A DNA stretch of 16,327 bases from a bacterium. Lineage in GTDB: Bacteria; Dependentiae; Babeliae; Babeliales; UASB340. The position numbers and the translations under genes were made by a program. The notes beneath the pieces are model-generated. The model ran no database searches. It was not told where the DNA came from and worked only from the letters and a program-made list of their open reading frames with translations. The DNA is taken from the NCBI GenBank assembly GCA_030630075.1, contig DAOVNS010000022.1, forward strand, positions 1 through 16,327, given 5' to 3'. Positions 8,017 through 14,193 of the stretch are shown in pieces; position 1 is the stretch's first letter; each line of letters begins with the position of its first letter.

Positions 8017-8919
8017 GTGAAAAAGAAAAATATTATTTCTTCAATTTTGTTGTCTACTTTAATTATTGGTTTTTCTGTAAAAGCAGAAGAAGAAAATGTA
8101 GAAAAAATATTTGAAGAAAATGTACCTACAAAATCTGCTGGAAGTGGTAGAAATACTTTTTTAATTTTAGGAGCTTCTGGTGCAGCGTTGGCAACGGGTG
8201 TTGTTGGCAGTGTTCTTGCAATGAAATTAAAAAATAAAAATTTAAAAACAATAGAAAAGACGCTGAGTGATTCTGAAAACGATTGCCTAGATGTGCAGAA
8301 TGCTGTTGATAGTCAGTTTTGGCGTGCTGGAGATTTACATTGCAGATTAAGTTTTGCAGAAGCCGAACGGAATGAATTAAGAGAAAAATTAAAACTTTTA
8401 AGTCAAAAACATGATGATGTTCAAGCGAGAGAAGAAAGAGCTTTAGAAGATTCTGTTAGAGTTGAAGCTCAAATAATAGAGCTTGTAACTAAAAACGAAT
8501 CTTTAGCAGAGCAGCTTAATAAGATTCTACCTATTCCTGAAATGAAAGAAGCAATACAAAATTTAAGAGTGCAATTAGATCGAGAAAATAAAGATCATAG
8601 AGAGGATATTTCTCCGTTAGAAGAACAGATCGCAAGTTTAGATAGGCAAATTACATCGCAAAAAGAAGCCGCTGTAGGATTGCATGGACCTCTTTTGAAA
8701 AATGTAAAAATAGCAGAAAAAGAACTGATTGAGAACCGAGATTTAATTATTTTTGATTTAGGGTCAAGAAAACAGGCGTATCTAGAAGATAAAGATTTTT
8801 ATATAAATTGTATGGCGAAGGAATTTGCACAAGAACATTGTGTACCAGAAGCTATAAAAGTTTTTATTGAAGAATTGGCTTTAGCAGAACTTCAAGAGTT
8901 TGTAGTAATTCCCAGGTAA
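8017..8919 (+). CDS. Exported membrane-anchored coiled-coil protein, GTG start
   Basis: 300 residues, no known family. The start is GTG, supported by AAAGGA (8005-8010) followed by six T, the same start context as the two genes before it. A signal peptide is at about 1-23 (MKKKN, hydrophobic IISSILLSTLIIGFS, cleavage near VKA/EE). An acidic linker follows, then a membrane helix (about 46-69, LILGASGAALATGVVGSVLA) flanked by MKLKNKNLK. The rest is helical and coiled coil to about 230, very rich in Glu, Leu, Arg and Gln. The C-terminal region (about 245-300) is less repetitive, more hydrophobic and contains two cysteines, so it may fold as a small helical domain. Architecture matches the other cluster genes although sequence identity is low. 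Confidence 0.85.
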   Translation: MKKKNIISSILLSTLIIGFSVKAEEENVEKIFEENVPTKSAGSGRNTFLILGASGAALATGVVGSVLAMKLKNKNLKTIEKTLSDSENDCLDVQNAVDSQFWRAGDLHCRLSFAEAERNELREKLKLLSQKHDDVQAREERALEDSVRVEAQIIELVTKNESLAEQLNKILPIPEMKEAIQNLRVQLDRENKDHREDISPLEEQIASLDRQITSQKEAAVGLHGPLLKNVKIAEKELIENRDLIIFDLGSRKQAYLEDKDFYINCMAKEFAQEHCVPEAIKVFIEELALAELQEFVVIPR

Positions 8920-9238
8920 AAAAAATAAAAAAACCTTTTAGCCTTGCATTTTTGAAATTCTGAGACATAATATCGCTTGAAAAAGGTTTTAAAAAATTAT
9001 AATATACTAAGTTTTAAGTAAGTACTTTAGATTGAAATTTTTTATCATAGATTTTTAGTTAAGGAGGCCGAAAGTTTTATGTCGATTTAGAAATTAATTT
9101 TGAGCGAAACAGTTTAGTTAAATAGTTAAAAAGCTAATTGTGAGCAAGAGTTTTTTTCTGGGGGTTAAAAGTTTAGGGAATTTGTTTGAAAGAAGTTGTT
9201 AGTTTAATTGTTTGTTTTTTATAACAAAAGGAATTTTC
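8920..9238. other. Gene-free 319-bp spacer with weak hairpin and Shine-Dalgarno relic
   Basis: No gene is supported here. AAAACCTTTT just after the stop (8930-8939) can pair with AAAAGGTTTT (8981-8990) around a 41-nt loop, a poor terminator because A, not T, follows. At 9061-9067 there is a perfect AAGGAGG, and 11 bases later ATG TCG ATT TAG (9079-9090), a three-residue reading frame. This strong ribosome binding site without a gene suggests the remains of a lost coding sequence, possibly another cluster member. The rest is AT-rich with short repeated words (AGTTAAATAGTTAAAAAG). Confidence 0.4.
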
Positions 9239-9721
9239 ATGGAAATCAAAAAATATTTATCCGGAGCCGTATTACTTGTTTTAGTTTCTAGCGTATGTGC
9301 AACAGGCGAAGAAGCTTCGTTCGTAACAAAAACAAAGGATTTTTGTGGTAAAAATAAAGCTGCTGTTATTGCAACCGCTACAGGATTAGGTACAACAACT
9401 GTTGCTGCAGTTCTTGGTGGACTTGTTTATCGTGATGGTAAAAATAATACAGTTGTTGGAAAACGTGATTTCAAGACAGTATCTGAAGAAGTAAGAAAAG
9501 CTGAAGAAAACATAGTTGATGCTCAAGCTAGAATTGAAGCAATTAACAATGTTGAATTAAAAAAAGACGGTTTAGATAAGGCCGCTATCGCTGAATTGAA
9601 AACAGAATTGAATGTTCTTGATCAAAAGATTGAAATTTTTGTAGCAAGGCTTGTGTTAGATGCACAACTTAAAGCCTTGGATGCTCCAGCAGTTCCAGCA
9701 GATGCTCCAGCAGCTGAATAA
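9239..9721 (+). CDS. Small exported membrane-anchored protein, tandem paralog copy 1
   Basis: 160 residues, no known family. The frame is open from a TTG at 9212, but AAAAGGA (9226-9232) six bases before ATG 9239, and the homologous start of the next gene, fix the start. A signal peptide covers about 1-21 (MEIKKYLSGAVLLVLVSSVC); cleavage could be signal peptidase I after VCA. Cys20 with SSV before it is only a poor lipobox. A Thr/Ala/Gly-rich membrane helix (about 41-63) leads into GLVYRDGKNNTVVGKRD, a motif strongly conserved in the next gene. A helical region (about 76-150) and an Ala/Pro tail with repeated PA-V/D-A follow. It pairs with 9816-10337 as a tandem duplication that includes the terminator downstream. 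Confidence 0.87.
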   Translation: MEIKKYLSGAVLLVLVSSVCATGEEASFVTKTKDFCGKNKAAVIATATGLGTTTVAAVLGGLVYRDGKNNTVVGKRDFKTVSEEVRKAEENIVDAQARIEAINNVELKKDGLDKAAIAELKTELNVLDQKIEIFVARLVLDAQLKALDAPAVPADAPAAE

Positions 9722-9740
9722 TTCTGAATTTTAATTAATT

Positions 9741-9777
9741 CGAAAAAAGGCGGGAAAAGTTCTCCCGCCTTTTTTCG
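9741..9777. terminator. Rho-independent terminator, duplicated copy 1
   Basis: A perfect 15-bp stem (9741-9755 with 9763-9777, core GGCGGGA/TCCCGCC) with a 7-nt loop; A and T runs within the stem make it work on either strand. Nearly the same structure, flanked by the same TTAATTAATTC before and CTCAAAAATTTATTT after, occurs after the next gene. Confidence 0.93.
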
Positions 9778-9815
9778 CTCAAAAATTTATTTTACTCGCA
9801 TCGCAAGGAATGTTC

Positions 9816-10337
9816 ATGGAAATAAAAAAATATTTATCCGGAGCCATTTTTCTTGTCTTAATTTCTAGCGCTTGCGCAAGGGAAGAAGCTTTATCAAAAA
9901 AGAAATCAGAATCTTTTTACAAAAAAAATAAAACCGCCGTTGTTGCAACTGCTACAGGATTAGTAACAGCCGCTATTGGCGCTGCTGCCATTGGACTTGT
10001 TTATCGTGATGGTGAAAACAATACAATTGTTGGGATGCGCGATTTAAGAGATTTGAGTGAGAAAGCAATAAAAGCCGATGACTCTATAGTTCGGGTTGAA
10101 AATGGAATTGCCGAAATTGAAGTAAAATTAAAGGCCGCTGATTTAGGTAGGGTAGCTAGAACTAAATTAACTGAGCAATTAAGAATTGTTAAAGATGCAC
10201 TTGTTTTTTTTAAGGCTAAGGTTTTTTTAGATGAATCAATTGAAAAAGCAGATGTATTATTTTGTGAACTAGATAACGAGCTAAAAAAACTAAATGACGA
10301 AGGAGACTTAGGAGTACATATAGAAAAAGTCCACTAA
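9816..10337 (+). CDS. Small exported membrane-anchored protein, tandem paralog copy 2
   Basis: 173 residues, paralog of 9239-9721. ATG 9810 is in frame, but AAGGA (9805-9809) and the match to the upstream copy favour ATG 9816. The first residues MEIKKYLSGA are identical to copy 1. A signal peptide is at about 1-21; Cys20 is conserved and here preceded by SSA, so either signal peptidase I (after ACA) or lipoprotein processing is possible. The membrane helix is at about 40-62 and GLVYRDGENNTIVGMRD is conserved. After about residue 80 it diverges sharply from copy 1, and it ends with an extra charged stretch (LNDEGDLGVHIEKVH) instead of the Ala/Pro tail. Function unknown. The strongly kept N-terminal and membrane part against a variable C-terminal part suggests that the anchor is the constrained piece. 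Confidence 0.87.
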   Translation: MEIKKYLSGAIFLVLISSACAREEALSKKKSESFYKKNKTAVVATATGLVTAAIGAAAIGLVYRDGENNTIVGMRDLRDLSEKAIKADDSIVRVENGIAEIEVKLKAADLGRVARTKLTEQLRIVKDALVFFKAKVFLDESIEKADVLFCELDNELKKLNDEGDLGVHIEKVH

Positions 10338-10361
10338 TAATTTTGAGCGTTAATTAATTCA

Positions 10362-10398
10362 AAAAAAAAGGCGGGAAAAGTTTTCTCGCCTTTTTTTT
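10362..10398. terminator. Rho-independent terminator, duplicated copy 2
   Basis: A 15-bp stem (10362-10376 with 10384-10398, core GGCGGGA/TCTCGCC with one G-U pair) and a 7-nt loop, the same geometry as the terminator at 9741-9777. It ends the 9816-10337 transcript. Confidence 0.9.
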
Positions 10399-10436
10399 CT
10401 CAAAAATTTATTTATTTACTATTGGGGTGTGTTTAG

Positions 10437-11069
10437 ATGAGTATAAAAGAAATATTTCTTTTAATAACATTATTCTTTTCTAGAAATACAAATAAAAATG
10501 TAGACATGGAAAAATTAAAAACGTCTACCGATGGTGTGCAAAGTACCGAAGAAATCTTTTGCGATTTGCAAAATGGGGATGTTACACAAAATCTTGAAGA
10601 AGAAGTTGTTGCCAAAGATATTATTTCAGAAAATATTGTTAGTGATTCGATAGAAAATTCTAGAATTAGAGGATTTTTGGTAAATAAAAAATTAAGCATA
10701 GGTGCGGCAACAACTTTTGTTGCATTGGTTTCGGCTGCAGGCATTTTGAGTTTGCATCAAAATAAAAAAAATAAAGAAAAAGAAAAAAGAAAAGTTGAAG
10801 AAGAACAAGCGAAAGCGGCGAAAGAAACGCAAAGGCTTCAGGAGGAATTGAAGCGTCAATTAGAAATTGAAGCGGCACAAAAAGCGGCAGAAGAAGAACA
10901 AAGACGTCAAGATGAGTTGAAACGTCAGCAAGAAGAAGAGACTAGAAAAATGGCCGAAGAAGAAAAGAAACAAATACGTGAAGCTGCTAAAAGACGTAAA
11001 AGAGAAAATGCTAGACGAAGGCAGCAGAAAAACTTGAATAGTTCGGAATTAGGAAACTATTGGAGATAA
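10437..11069 (+). CDS. Membrane protein with TolA-like charged helix, unknown family
   Basis: 210 residues. A short hydrophobic N-terminus (IFLLITLFF, 6-14) is weaker than a normal signal peptide and may be a poor one. A polar acidic region follows (15-75), then a membrane helix (about 86-106, SIGAATTFVALVSAAGILSL). From about 109 to 200 it is almost only Lys, Glu, Arg, Gln and Ala (blocks such as KEKEKRKVEEEQAKAAKE and RRQDELKRQQEEE), expected to form a long single or coiled helix like the middle domain of TolA. Glutamate-rich blocks give way to a strongly basic end, then LNSSELGNYWR. This resemblance is compositional and no TolA C-terminal domain is present. GGGGTG at 10424-10429 is the likely ribosome binding site. 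It lies directly behind the duplicated pair and keeps the membrane-helix-plus-charged-helix plan. Confidence 0.8.
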   Translation: MSIKEIFLLITLFFSRNTNKNVDMEKLKTSTDGVQSTEEIFCDLQNGDVTQNLEEEVVAKDIISENIVSDSIENSRIRGFLVNKKLSIGAATTFVALVSAAGILSLHQNKKNKEKEKRKVEEEQAKAAKETQRLQEELKRQLEIEAAQKAAEEEQRRQDELKRQQEEETRKMAEEEKKQIREAAKRRKRENARRRQQKNLNSSELGNYWR

Positions 11070-11112
11070 TCAGTGCAAGGCGTGCTAGCCGTTAAATTAT
11101 AATTTTGATAGA

Positions 11113-11148
11113 ATTGCCGAATCTGAATTAGGATTCGGTAATTTTTTT
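11113..11148 (+). terminator. Rho-independent terminator after the TolA-like gene
   Basis: ATTGCCGAATCT (11113-11124) pairs with GGATTCGGTAAT (11131-11142) with two wobble pairs and a 6-nt loop, followed by a T run to 11148. Confidence 0.85.
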
Positions 11149-11177
11149 GTTTTTTAAAATCAATTAAGGAGAAAATC

Positions 11178-11597
11178 GTGAATAAAAAAGTTTTACTTAT
11201 TTTTAGTTTTTTATTTTTAAATTCTTATCAGAATTTTGCTGCGGATAATTTTATAATTTCAAAAGAAGATGCAGCATTAAAAAAACTTTCTAAAAACCAG
11301 TTGAAAGAAAATATTGGTGGTCAGATGAAAAGTGCTCTTCATAATTGTGCAGAACTGAGCAAACAAATTGGTAAAGTTCAGATAGAGCTTGCGCAAGTAC
11401 AACAACAATTGTTTGATAAAATTGCAGAATTAATAGATAATGAATCTCCGTTTAAAAGGGCGGGAAGGGGAACGTTGTCTAATACTTATAAGATTATAAA
11501 TGGTGTAAAAAGAGAGTTAGATAATCAGGTTGCAACGGTTAAAAGATTGAGCATGCAAATAAATAAAGATGAGTGTTTAAAAAAAAGGAACGCCTAA
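11178..11597 (+). CDS. Small secreted helical protein, unknown family
   Basis: 139 residues. It starts at GTG 11178 with AAGGAGA at 11166-11172. A signal peptide is at about 1-21 (MNKKVLLIFSFLFLNSYQNF, cleavage near FAA/DN). Unlike the other cluster genes it has no second membrane helix, so it is probably periplasmic or secreted. The mature part is mostly predicted helix, with Gln/Leu-rich repeats (QIGKVQIELAQVQQQLFDKI), two cysteines about 78 residues apart (near 56 and 134) that could form a disulfide, and a basic end (KKRNA). It resembles the - strand protein at 15857-16300 in size, signal peptide, helix content and two C-terminal-half cysteines, but sequence identity is not obvious. lpxB begins 17 bases later, so the two may be co-transcribed. 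Confidence 0.8.
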   Translation: MNKKVLLIFSFLFLNSYQNFAADNFIISKEDAALKKLSKNQLKENIGGQMKSALHNCAELSKQIGKVQIELAQVQQQLFDKIAELIDNESPFKRAGRGTLSNTYKIINGVKRELDNQVATVKRLSMQINKDECLKKRNA

Positions 11598-11614
11598 GGC
11601 GATTGTTAATATAT

Positions 11615-12739
11615 ATGAAAAAGATTTTTGTTGTAACGGGTGAGGTTTCTGGGGATAAAGCTGCTGCTTGGTATTTAAAAAAATTAAAAGCAAAAAATAT
11701 TGATTTTGAATGTCATGCAGTTGGCGGTAGTGCGCTTAAAAGTTCAGGCGCAATTCTTTATGATCGGATGGAAAAACTTAATGTTGTTGGCGTATTAGAA
11801 ATAGTTAAGAGATTAAGATTTATATTAAAGTTCTTAAAAAATCTCGCCGATCATATTTTGAAAAATAACTTTGATGAAGTTGTTTTAGTTGATTTTCCAG
11901 GTTTTAATTTAAAGTTGGCTAAAAAATTAAAAAAGGCTAATCCGGATATTCAAATTACTTATTTGTCACCACCACAAGTTTGGGCGTGGGGAAAATGGCG
12001 AACTAAAAAATTAAAACAGTTTTGTGACAAGTTAATTGTTTTATATCCATTCGAAGTTGAATGGTATAAAAGACATGGCCTTGACGCAGAATATTGGGGT
12101 AATCCAATATGTTCTAAGCTTGAGGCAAATTTAAAAAGTAAGTTTTTTGATAAAAAGGATTCTAAAGAACAAGTTGATCAGATTGCAATTATTCCTGCTT
12201 CAAGAAAAGCAGAGTTAGATAAATTGTTTCCTATTTTTGCAGACATTGTAAAAAGATTTAAATTAGCTCATCCAAAAGTAAAAATTATTTTGCCCTTAGC
12301 CGAATCTTTTAGACCATATATTATTGAAGAAAAATTAAGAAAATGTGGCTTATGGAGATGGGGAAGAGATATTGAAATTATTGTTGGTGAAAAAGAAAAA
12401 CTAAAGGCTTTGAGTAAGTGTTGTTTAGCGATAACAAAACCAGGAACAATTACTTTGGAACTGGCAATGTTAAATATTCCTACCGTTGTTATTTATAAAA
12501 CTTCTTGGACTACGTATTTTGTAGCAAGAGTTATGGCTTATATAAAATATATGTCTTTACCAAATTTATTATTACAAAAACCTGTGATAAAAGAGTTTAT
12601 TCAAAGTGATTGCAAACCAGTAAAAGTTTTTGTTTATGCAAGCAAGCTTTATAAAGAATCAATAGAAAATGGTGAAGAAGCTCAAAAGATGAAAAATGAT
12701 TTTCATCAATTAAAAGAAGAACTTTCAAGAGAGTTGTGA
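11615..12739 (+). CDS. lpxB: Lipid-A-disaccharide synthase
   Basis: A glycosyltransferase (GT19) that joins UDP-2,3-diacylglucosamine and lipid X to form the lipid A disaccharide, at the cytoplasmic face of the inner membrane. The 374 residues are normal. Motifs in order: N-terminal GEVSGD (8-13), VDFPGFN, PPQVWAWGKWR, EYWGNPI, PASRKAEL, and KPGTITLELAMLNIPTVVIY followed by K-T-S, all as in LpxB. The frame is open from GTG 11573, overlapping the previous gene, but ATG 11615 begins exactly at the conserved MKKIFVVTGEVSGD and is preferred. No strong ribosome binding site precedes it. A small CGCC-TAA-GGCG hairpin covers the upstream stop codon. Other lipid A genes are not nearby. Its presence implies an outer membrane with lipid A. 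Confidence 0.95.
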   Translation: MKKIFVVTGEVSGDKAAAWYLKKLKAKNIDFECHAVGGSALKSSGAILYDRMEKLNVVGVLEIVKRLRFILKFLKNLADHILKNNFDEVVLVDFPGFNLKLAKKLKKANPDIQITYLSPPQVWAWGKWRTKKLKQFCDKLIVLYPFEVEWYKRHGLDAEYWGNPICSKLEANLKSKFFDKKDSKEQVDQIAIIPASRKAELDKLFPIFADIVKRFKLAHPKVKIILPLAESFRPYIIEEKLRKCGLWRWGRDIEIIVGEKEKLKALSKCCLAITKPGTITLELAMLNIPTVVIYKTSWTTYFVARVMAYIKYMSLPNLLLQKPVIKEFIQSDCKPVKVFVYASKLYKESIENGEEAQKMKNDFHQLKEELSREL

Positions 12740-12761
12740 AATCGATTTTTTATGCTAAAAT
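12734..12761 (+). promoter_or_regulatory. Candidate sigma70 promoter for ssb
   Basis: TTGTGA (12734-12739, overlapping the lpxB stop), a 16-nt spacer, and an extended -10 TGC-TAAAAT (12753-12761). The predicted start near 12768 falls just before the 16-bp palindrome at 12771-12786. A separate perfect TATAAT at 12829-12834 lacks a good -35. Motif-only evidence in AT-rich DNA, so moderate to low confidence. Confidence 0.4.
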
Positions 12762-12770
12762 ACAATACTT

Positions 12771-12786
12771 TCTTTAAATTTAAAGA
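12771..12786. promoter_or_regulatory. 16-bp perfect palindrome, possible operator in the ssb leader
   Basis: TCTTTAAATTTAAAGA is a perfect palindrome just downstream of the candidate ssb -10. The position suits an operator, but it is nearly all A/T, and such palindromes arise easily by chance in this genome. Confidence 0.3.
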
Positions 12787-12887
12787 TACTTAAAAGTTTT
12801 GATTTATAAGTTTCTTTTTAACTGTTATTATAATTTTACTTTGAAAATTTTTTAAAAAAATATAAATACTTTGCAAAAGGATAAGAC

Positions 12888-13409
12888 ATGGCAAGTTACA
12901 ATCGCGTAATAATGATGGGAAATTTAACAAAAGATCCTGATTACAAACAATTAACATCAGGTCAAACTGTTTGTCGTTTGGGTTTAGCATCAAACAGACA
13001 ATTTAAAAACAGACAAACAGGCTCAATGGTTCAAGAAGTTTGTTTTGTGGATGTTGATATTTGGGGTCCTCAAGCAGATAGTTGTAATCAATATCTCCAA
13101 AAAGGTAGCGCTGTTTTAGTTGAAGGTCGCTTAAAGTTTGATACATGGCAGGATAATGACGGCAACAAACGTAGCAAACATGCTATTGTTGCTGATAGAG
13201 TAACTTTTTTATCTTCTGCTAATTCTGTGAGCGAAGAATCTTCTAGTCAACAAAACAACTCTCAATCAAATAATAATGAGCCAAAAAGCGTTTCTCAATT
13301 GCAAGAAGCTGTTAAGGCTGTTTCATCACCAAAACAAGAAACTGCTGCTTCATCTGGCGAAGTTAAGTTTAAGGACGAAAAACCGTTTGAAGATGATTTG
13401 CCATTTTAA
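12888..13409 (+). CDS. ssb: Single-stranded DNA-binding protein
   Basis: Binds and protects single-stranded DNA in replication, recombination and repair, usually as a tetramer. 173 residues, normal for bacterial SSB. The OB-fold domain occupies about 1-108: it starts MASYNRVIMMGNLTKDPDYK, continues with QTVCRLGLASNR, VDIWG, and LVEGRLKFDTWQDNDGNKR. A low-complexity Ser/Gln/Asn-rich linker (about 112-155) leads to the acidic tip ending DDLPF, the partner-protein docking tail. AAAAGGA a few bases before the ATG is the ribosome binding site. It is separated from lpxB by 148 bases with its own candidate promoter. No defects. Confidence 0.97.
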   Translation: MASYNRVIMMGNLTKDPDYKQLTSGQTVCRLGLASNRQFKNRQTGSMVQEVCFVDVDIWGPQADSCNQYLQKGSAVLVEGRLKFDTWQDNDGNKRSKHAIVADRVTFLSSANSVSEESSSQQNNSQSNNNEPKSVSQLQEAVKAVSSPKQETAASSGEVKFKDEKPFEDDLPF

Positions 13410-13644
13410 TTATTTGGGAATAAACGATAATATCTTTTCTTTTTGAAAATGTTTATCGTTGATGGTTGTTGAAGATTTCAATAAGACTTGATTTTGAGGT
13501 AAAGTTTATACTTTGCTAGACAGGTAAATCAGATTTGATACACTATTAATGCTGTTTCCTATATATATTTCGGATATATATTTCTGAATAAAAATTATTG
13601 AAATTAAAAAATAGTAAGTTGAATGAAAGGTTAGGCTTAGAACA
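13410..13644. other. ssb-rplU spacer with hairpin and candidate rplU promoter
   Basis: AACGATAA (13423-13430) pairs with TTATCGTT (13453-13460) around a 22-nt loop; there is no long T run, so it is not a typical terminator. TTGATA (13535-13540) and TATATA (13560-13565) have a 19-nt spacer, a possible promoter. An 11-nt direct repeat ATATATATTTC occurs at 13561 and 13574. No gene seen. Confidence 0.3.
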
Positions 13645-13983
13645 ATGGAAGAAGCTAAAAAAACAACATTTGCAGAATATGCCATTTTCCAAACCGGTGG
13701 AAAACAATATCAAGCAATTCCTGGAAAAACTATCGCAGTTGAAAAGCTAGAAGGCGAAGCTGGCGATAAAATTGATTTTCCAGAAGTTTTGTTTCGCAAA
13801 ACTGGTGAAGAAAAATTTGAAATTGGACAACCTTTTGTTGAAGGTGCAACTTTAAAGGCAAGCATTGTAAAACAAAGTAAAGGTCCAAAATTAATTGTTT
13901 TCAGACACAAAAGACGTAAAAAACAAAGAACCAAAAAAGGTCATCGTCAACCAATTACAGTAATTCGTGTTGAAAGCATTTAA
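13645..13983 (+). CDS. rplU: 50S ribosomal protein bL21
   Basis: A structural protein of the large ribosomal subunit that binds 23S rRNA. 112 residues, slightly longer than the usual 100-105 because of an N-terminal extension MEEAKKTTFAE before the conserved YAIFQTGGKQYQAIPGKTI. Further family motifs are VEKLEGEAGDKIDFPEVLF, FVEGATLKASIVKQSKGPKL, VFRHKRRKKQRTKKGHRQP and the end VIRVESI. No upstream Shine-Dalgarno is obvious (AAAGG at 13626-13630 is rather far). rpmA (bL27), the usual next gene, is absent; instead there is a structured stretch and a terminator. It is most likely monocistronic, from a promoter in the spacer after ssb. Confidence 0.96.
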   Translation: MEEAKKTTFAEYAIFQTGGKQYQAIPGKTIAVEKLEGEAGDKIDFPEVLFRKTGEEKFEIGQPFVEGATLKASIVKQSKGPKLIVFRHKRRKKQRTKKGHRQPITVIRVESI

Positions 13984-13986
13984 TCT

Positions 13987-14060
13987 CCGAACCGAACAAT
14001 CCTGCGGTGATCGCCATAGTTTTTAACGACGGTGGTAGCTTGTCGAAGGATAAAATTAAA
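13987..14060 (+). other. Unidentified structured, GC-richer segment downstream of rplU
   Basis: Between the rplU stop and the terminator at 14066-14091 lies a segment with base composition unlike its surroundings. It has a direct repeat CCGAACCGAAC (13987-13997), an outer pairing ATCCT (13999-14003) with AGGAT (14047-14051), and inner GCG/CGC (14004-14014). There is no open reading frame of note. It may be a small RNA processed from the rplU transcript, or a 3' UTR structure; there is no match to any RNA family I can recall. Confidence 0.3.
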
Positions 14061-14065
14061 AAATT

Positions 14066-14099
14066 ATAGGTCGTTTGAAAAAGCGGCCTATTTTTTTTT
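14066..14099 (+). terminator. Rho-independent terminator with GAAA tetraloop
   Basis: An 11-bp stem ATAGGTCGTTT (14066-14076) with AAGCGGCCTAT (14081-14091), two wobble pairs, a GAAA loop, then an unbroken T run to 14099. It ends the rplU transcript and any RNA in the segment before it. Confidence 0.92.
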
Positions 14100-14193
14100 G
14101 TTAAATTTTTTTTTGTTGATTTAACTTGTTCTTTAAATTAACGTACAAATATCTTTTATATAAATTTTTTAAAACATAAAAAAAGGAGAGAGT

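Noticed and set aside
9239..9301. Lipoprotein signal in the tandem paralogs (Cys20)
   Set aside because: The position before Cys is Val in copy 1 and the -3 residue is Ser, not Leu; signal peptidase I cleavage after CA fits both copies better. Left open, not called.
10433..10878. Antisense frames over the TolA-like gene
   Set aside because: They arise from the repetitive K/E codons read backwards, giving low-complexity Phe/Leu/Ser protein without start signals.
13984..14060. Possible 5S rRNA fragment after rplU
   Set aside because: CCTGCGGTGATCGCCATAG faintly recalls a 5S beginning, but the conserved 5S loop regions and the long terminal stem are missing.
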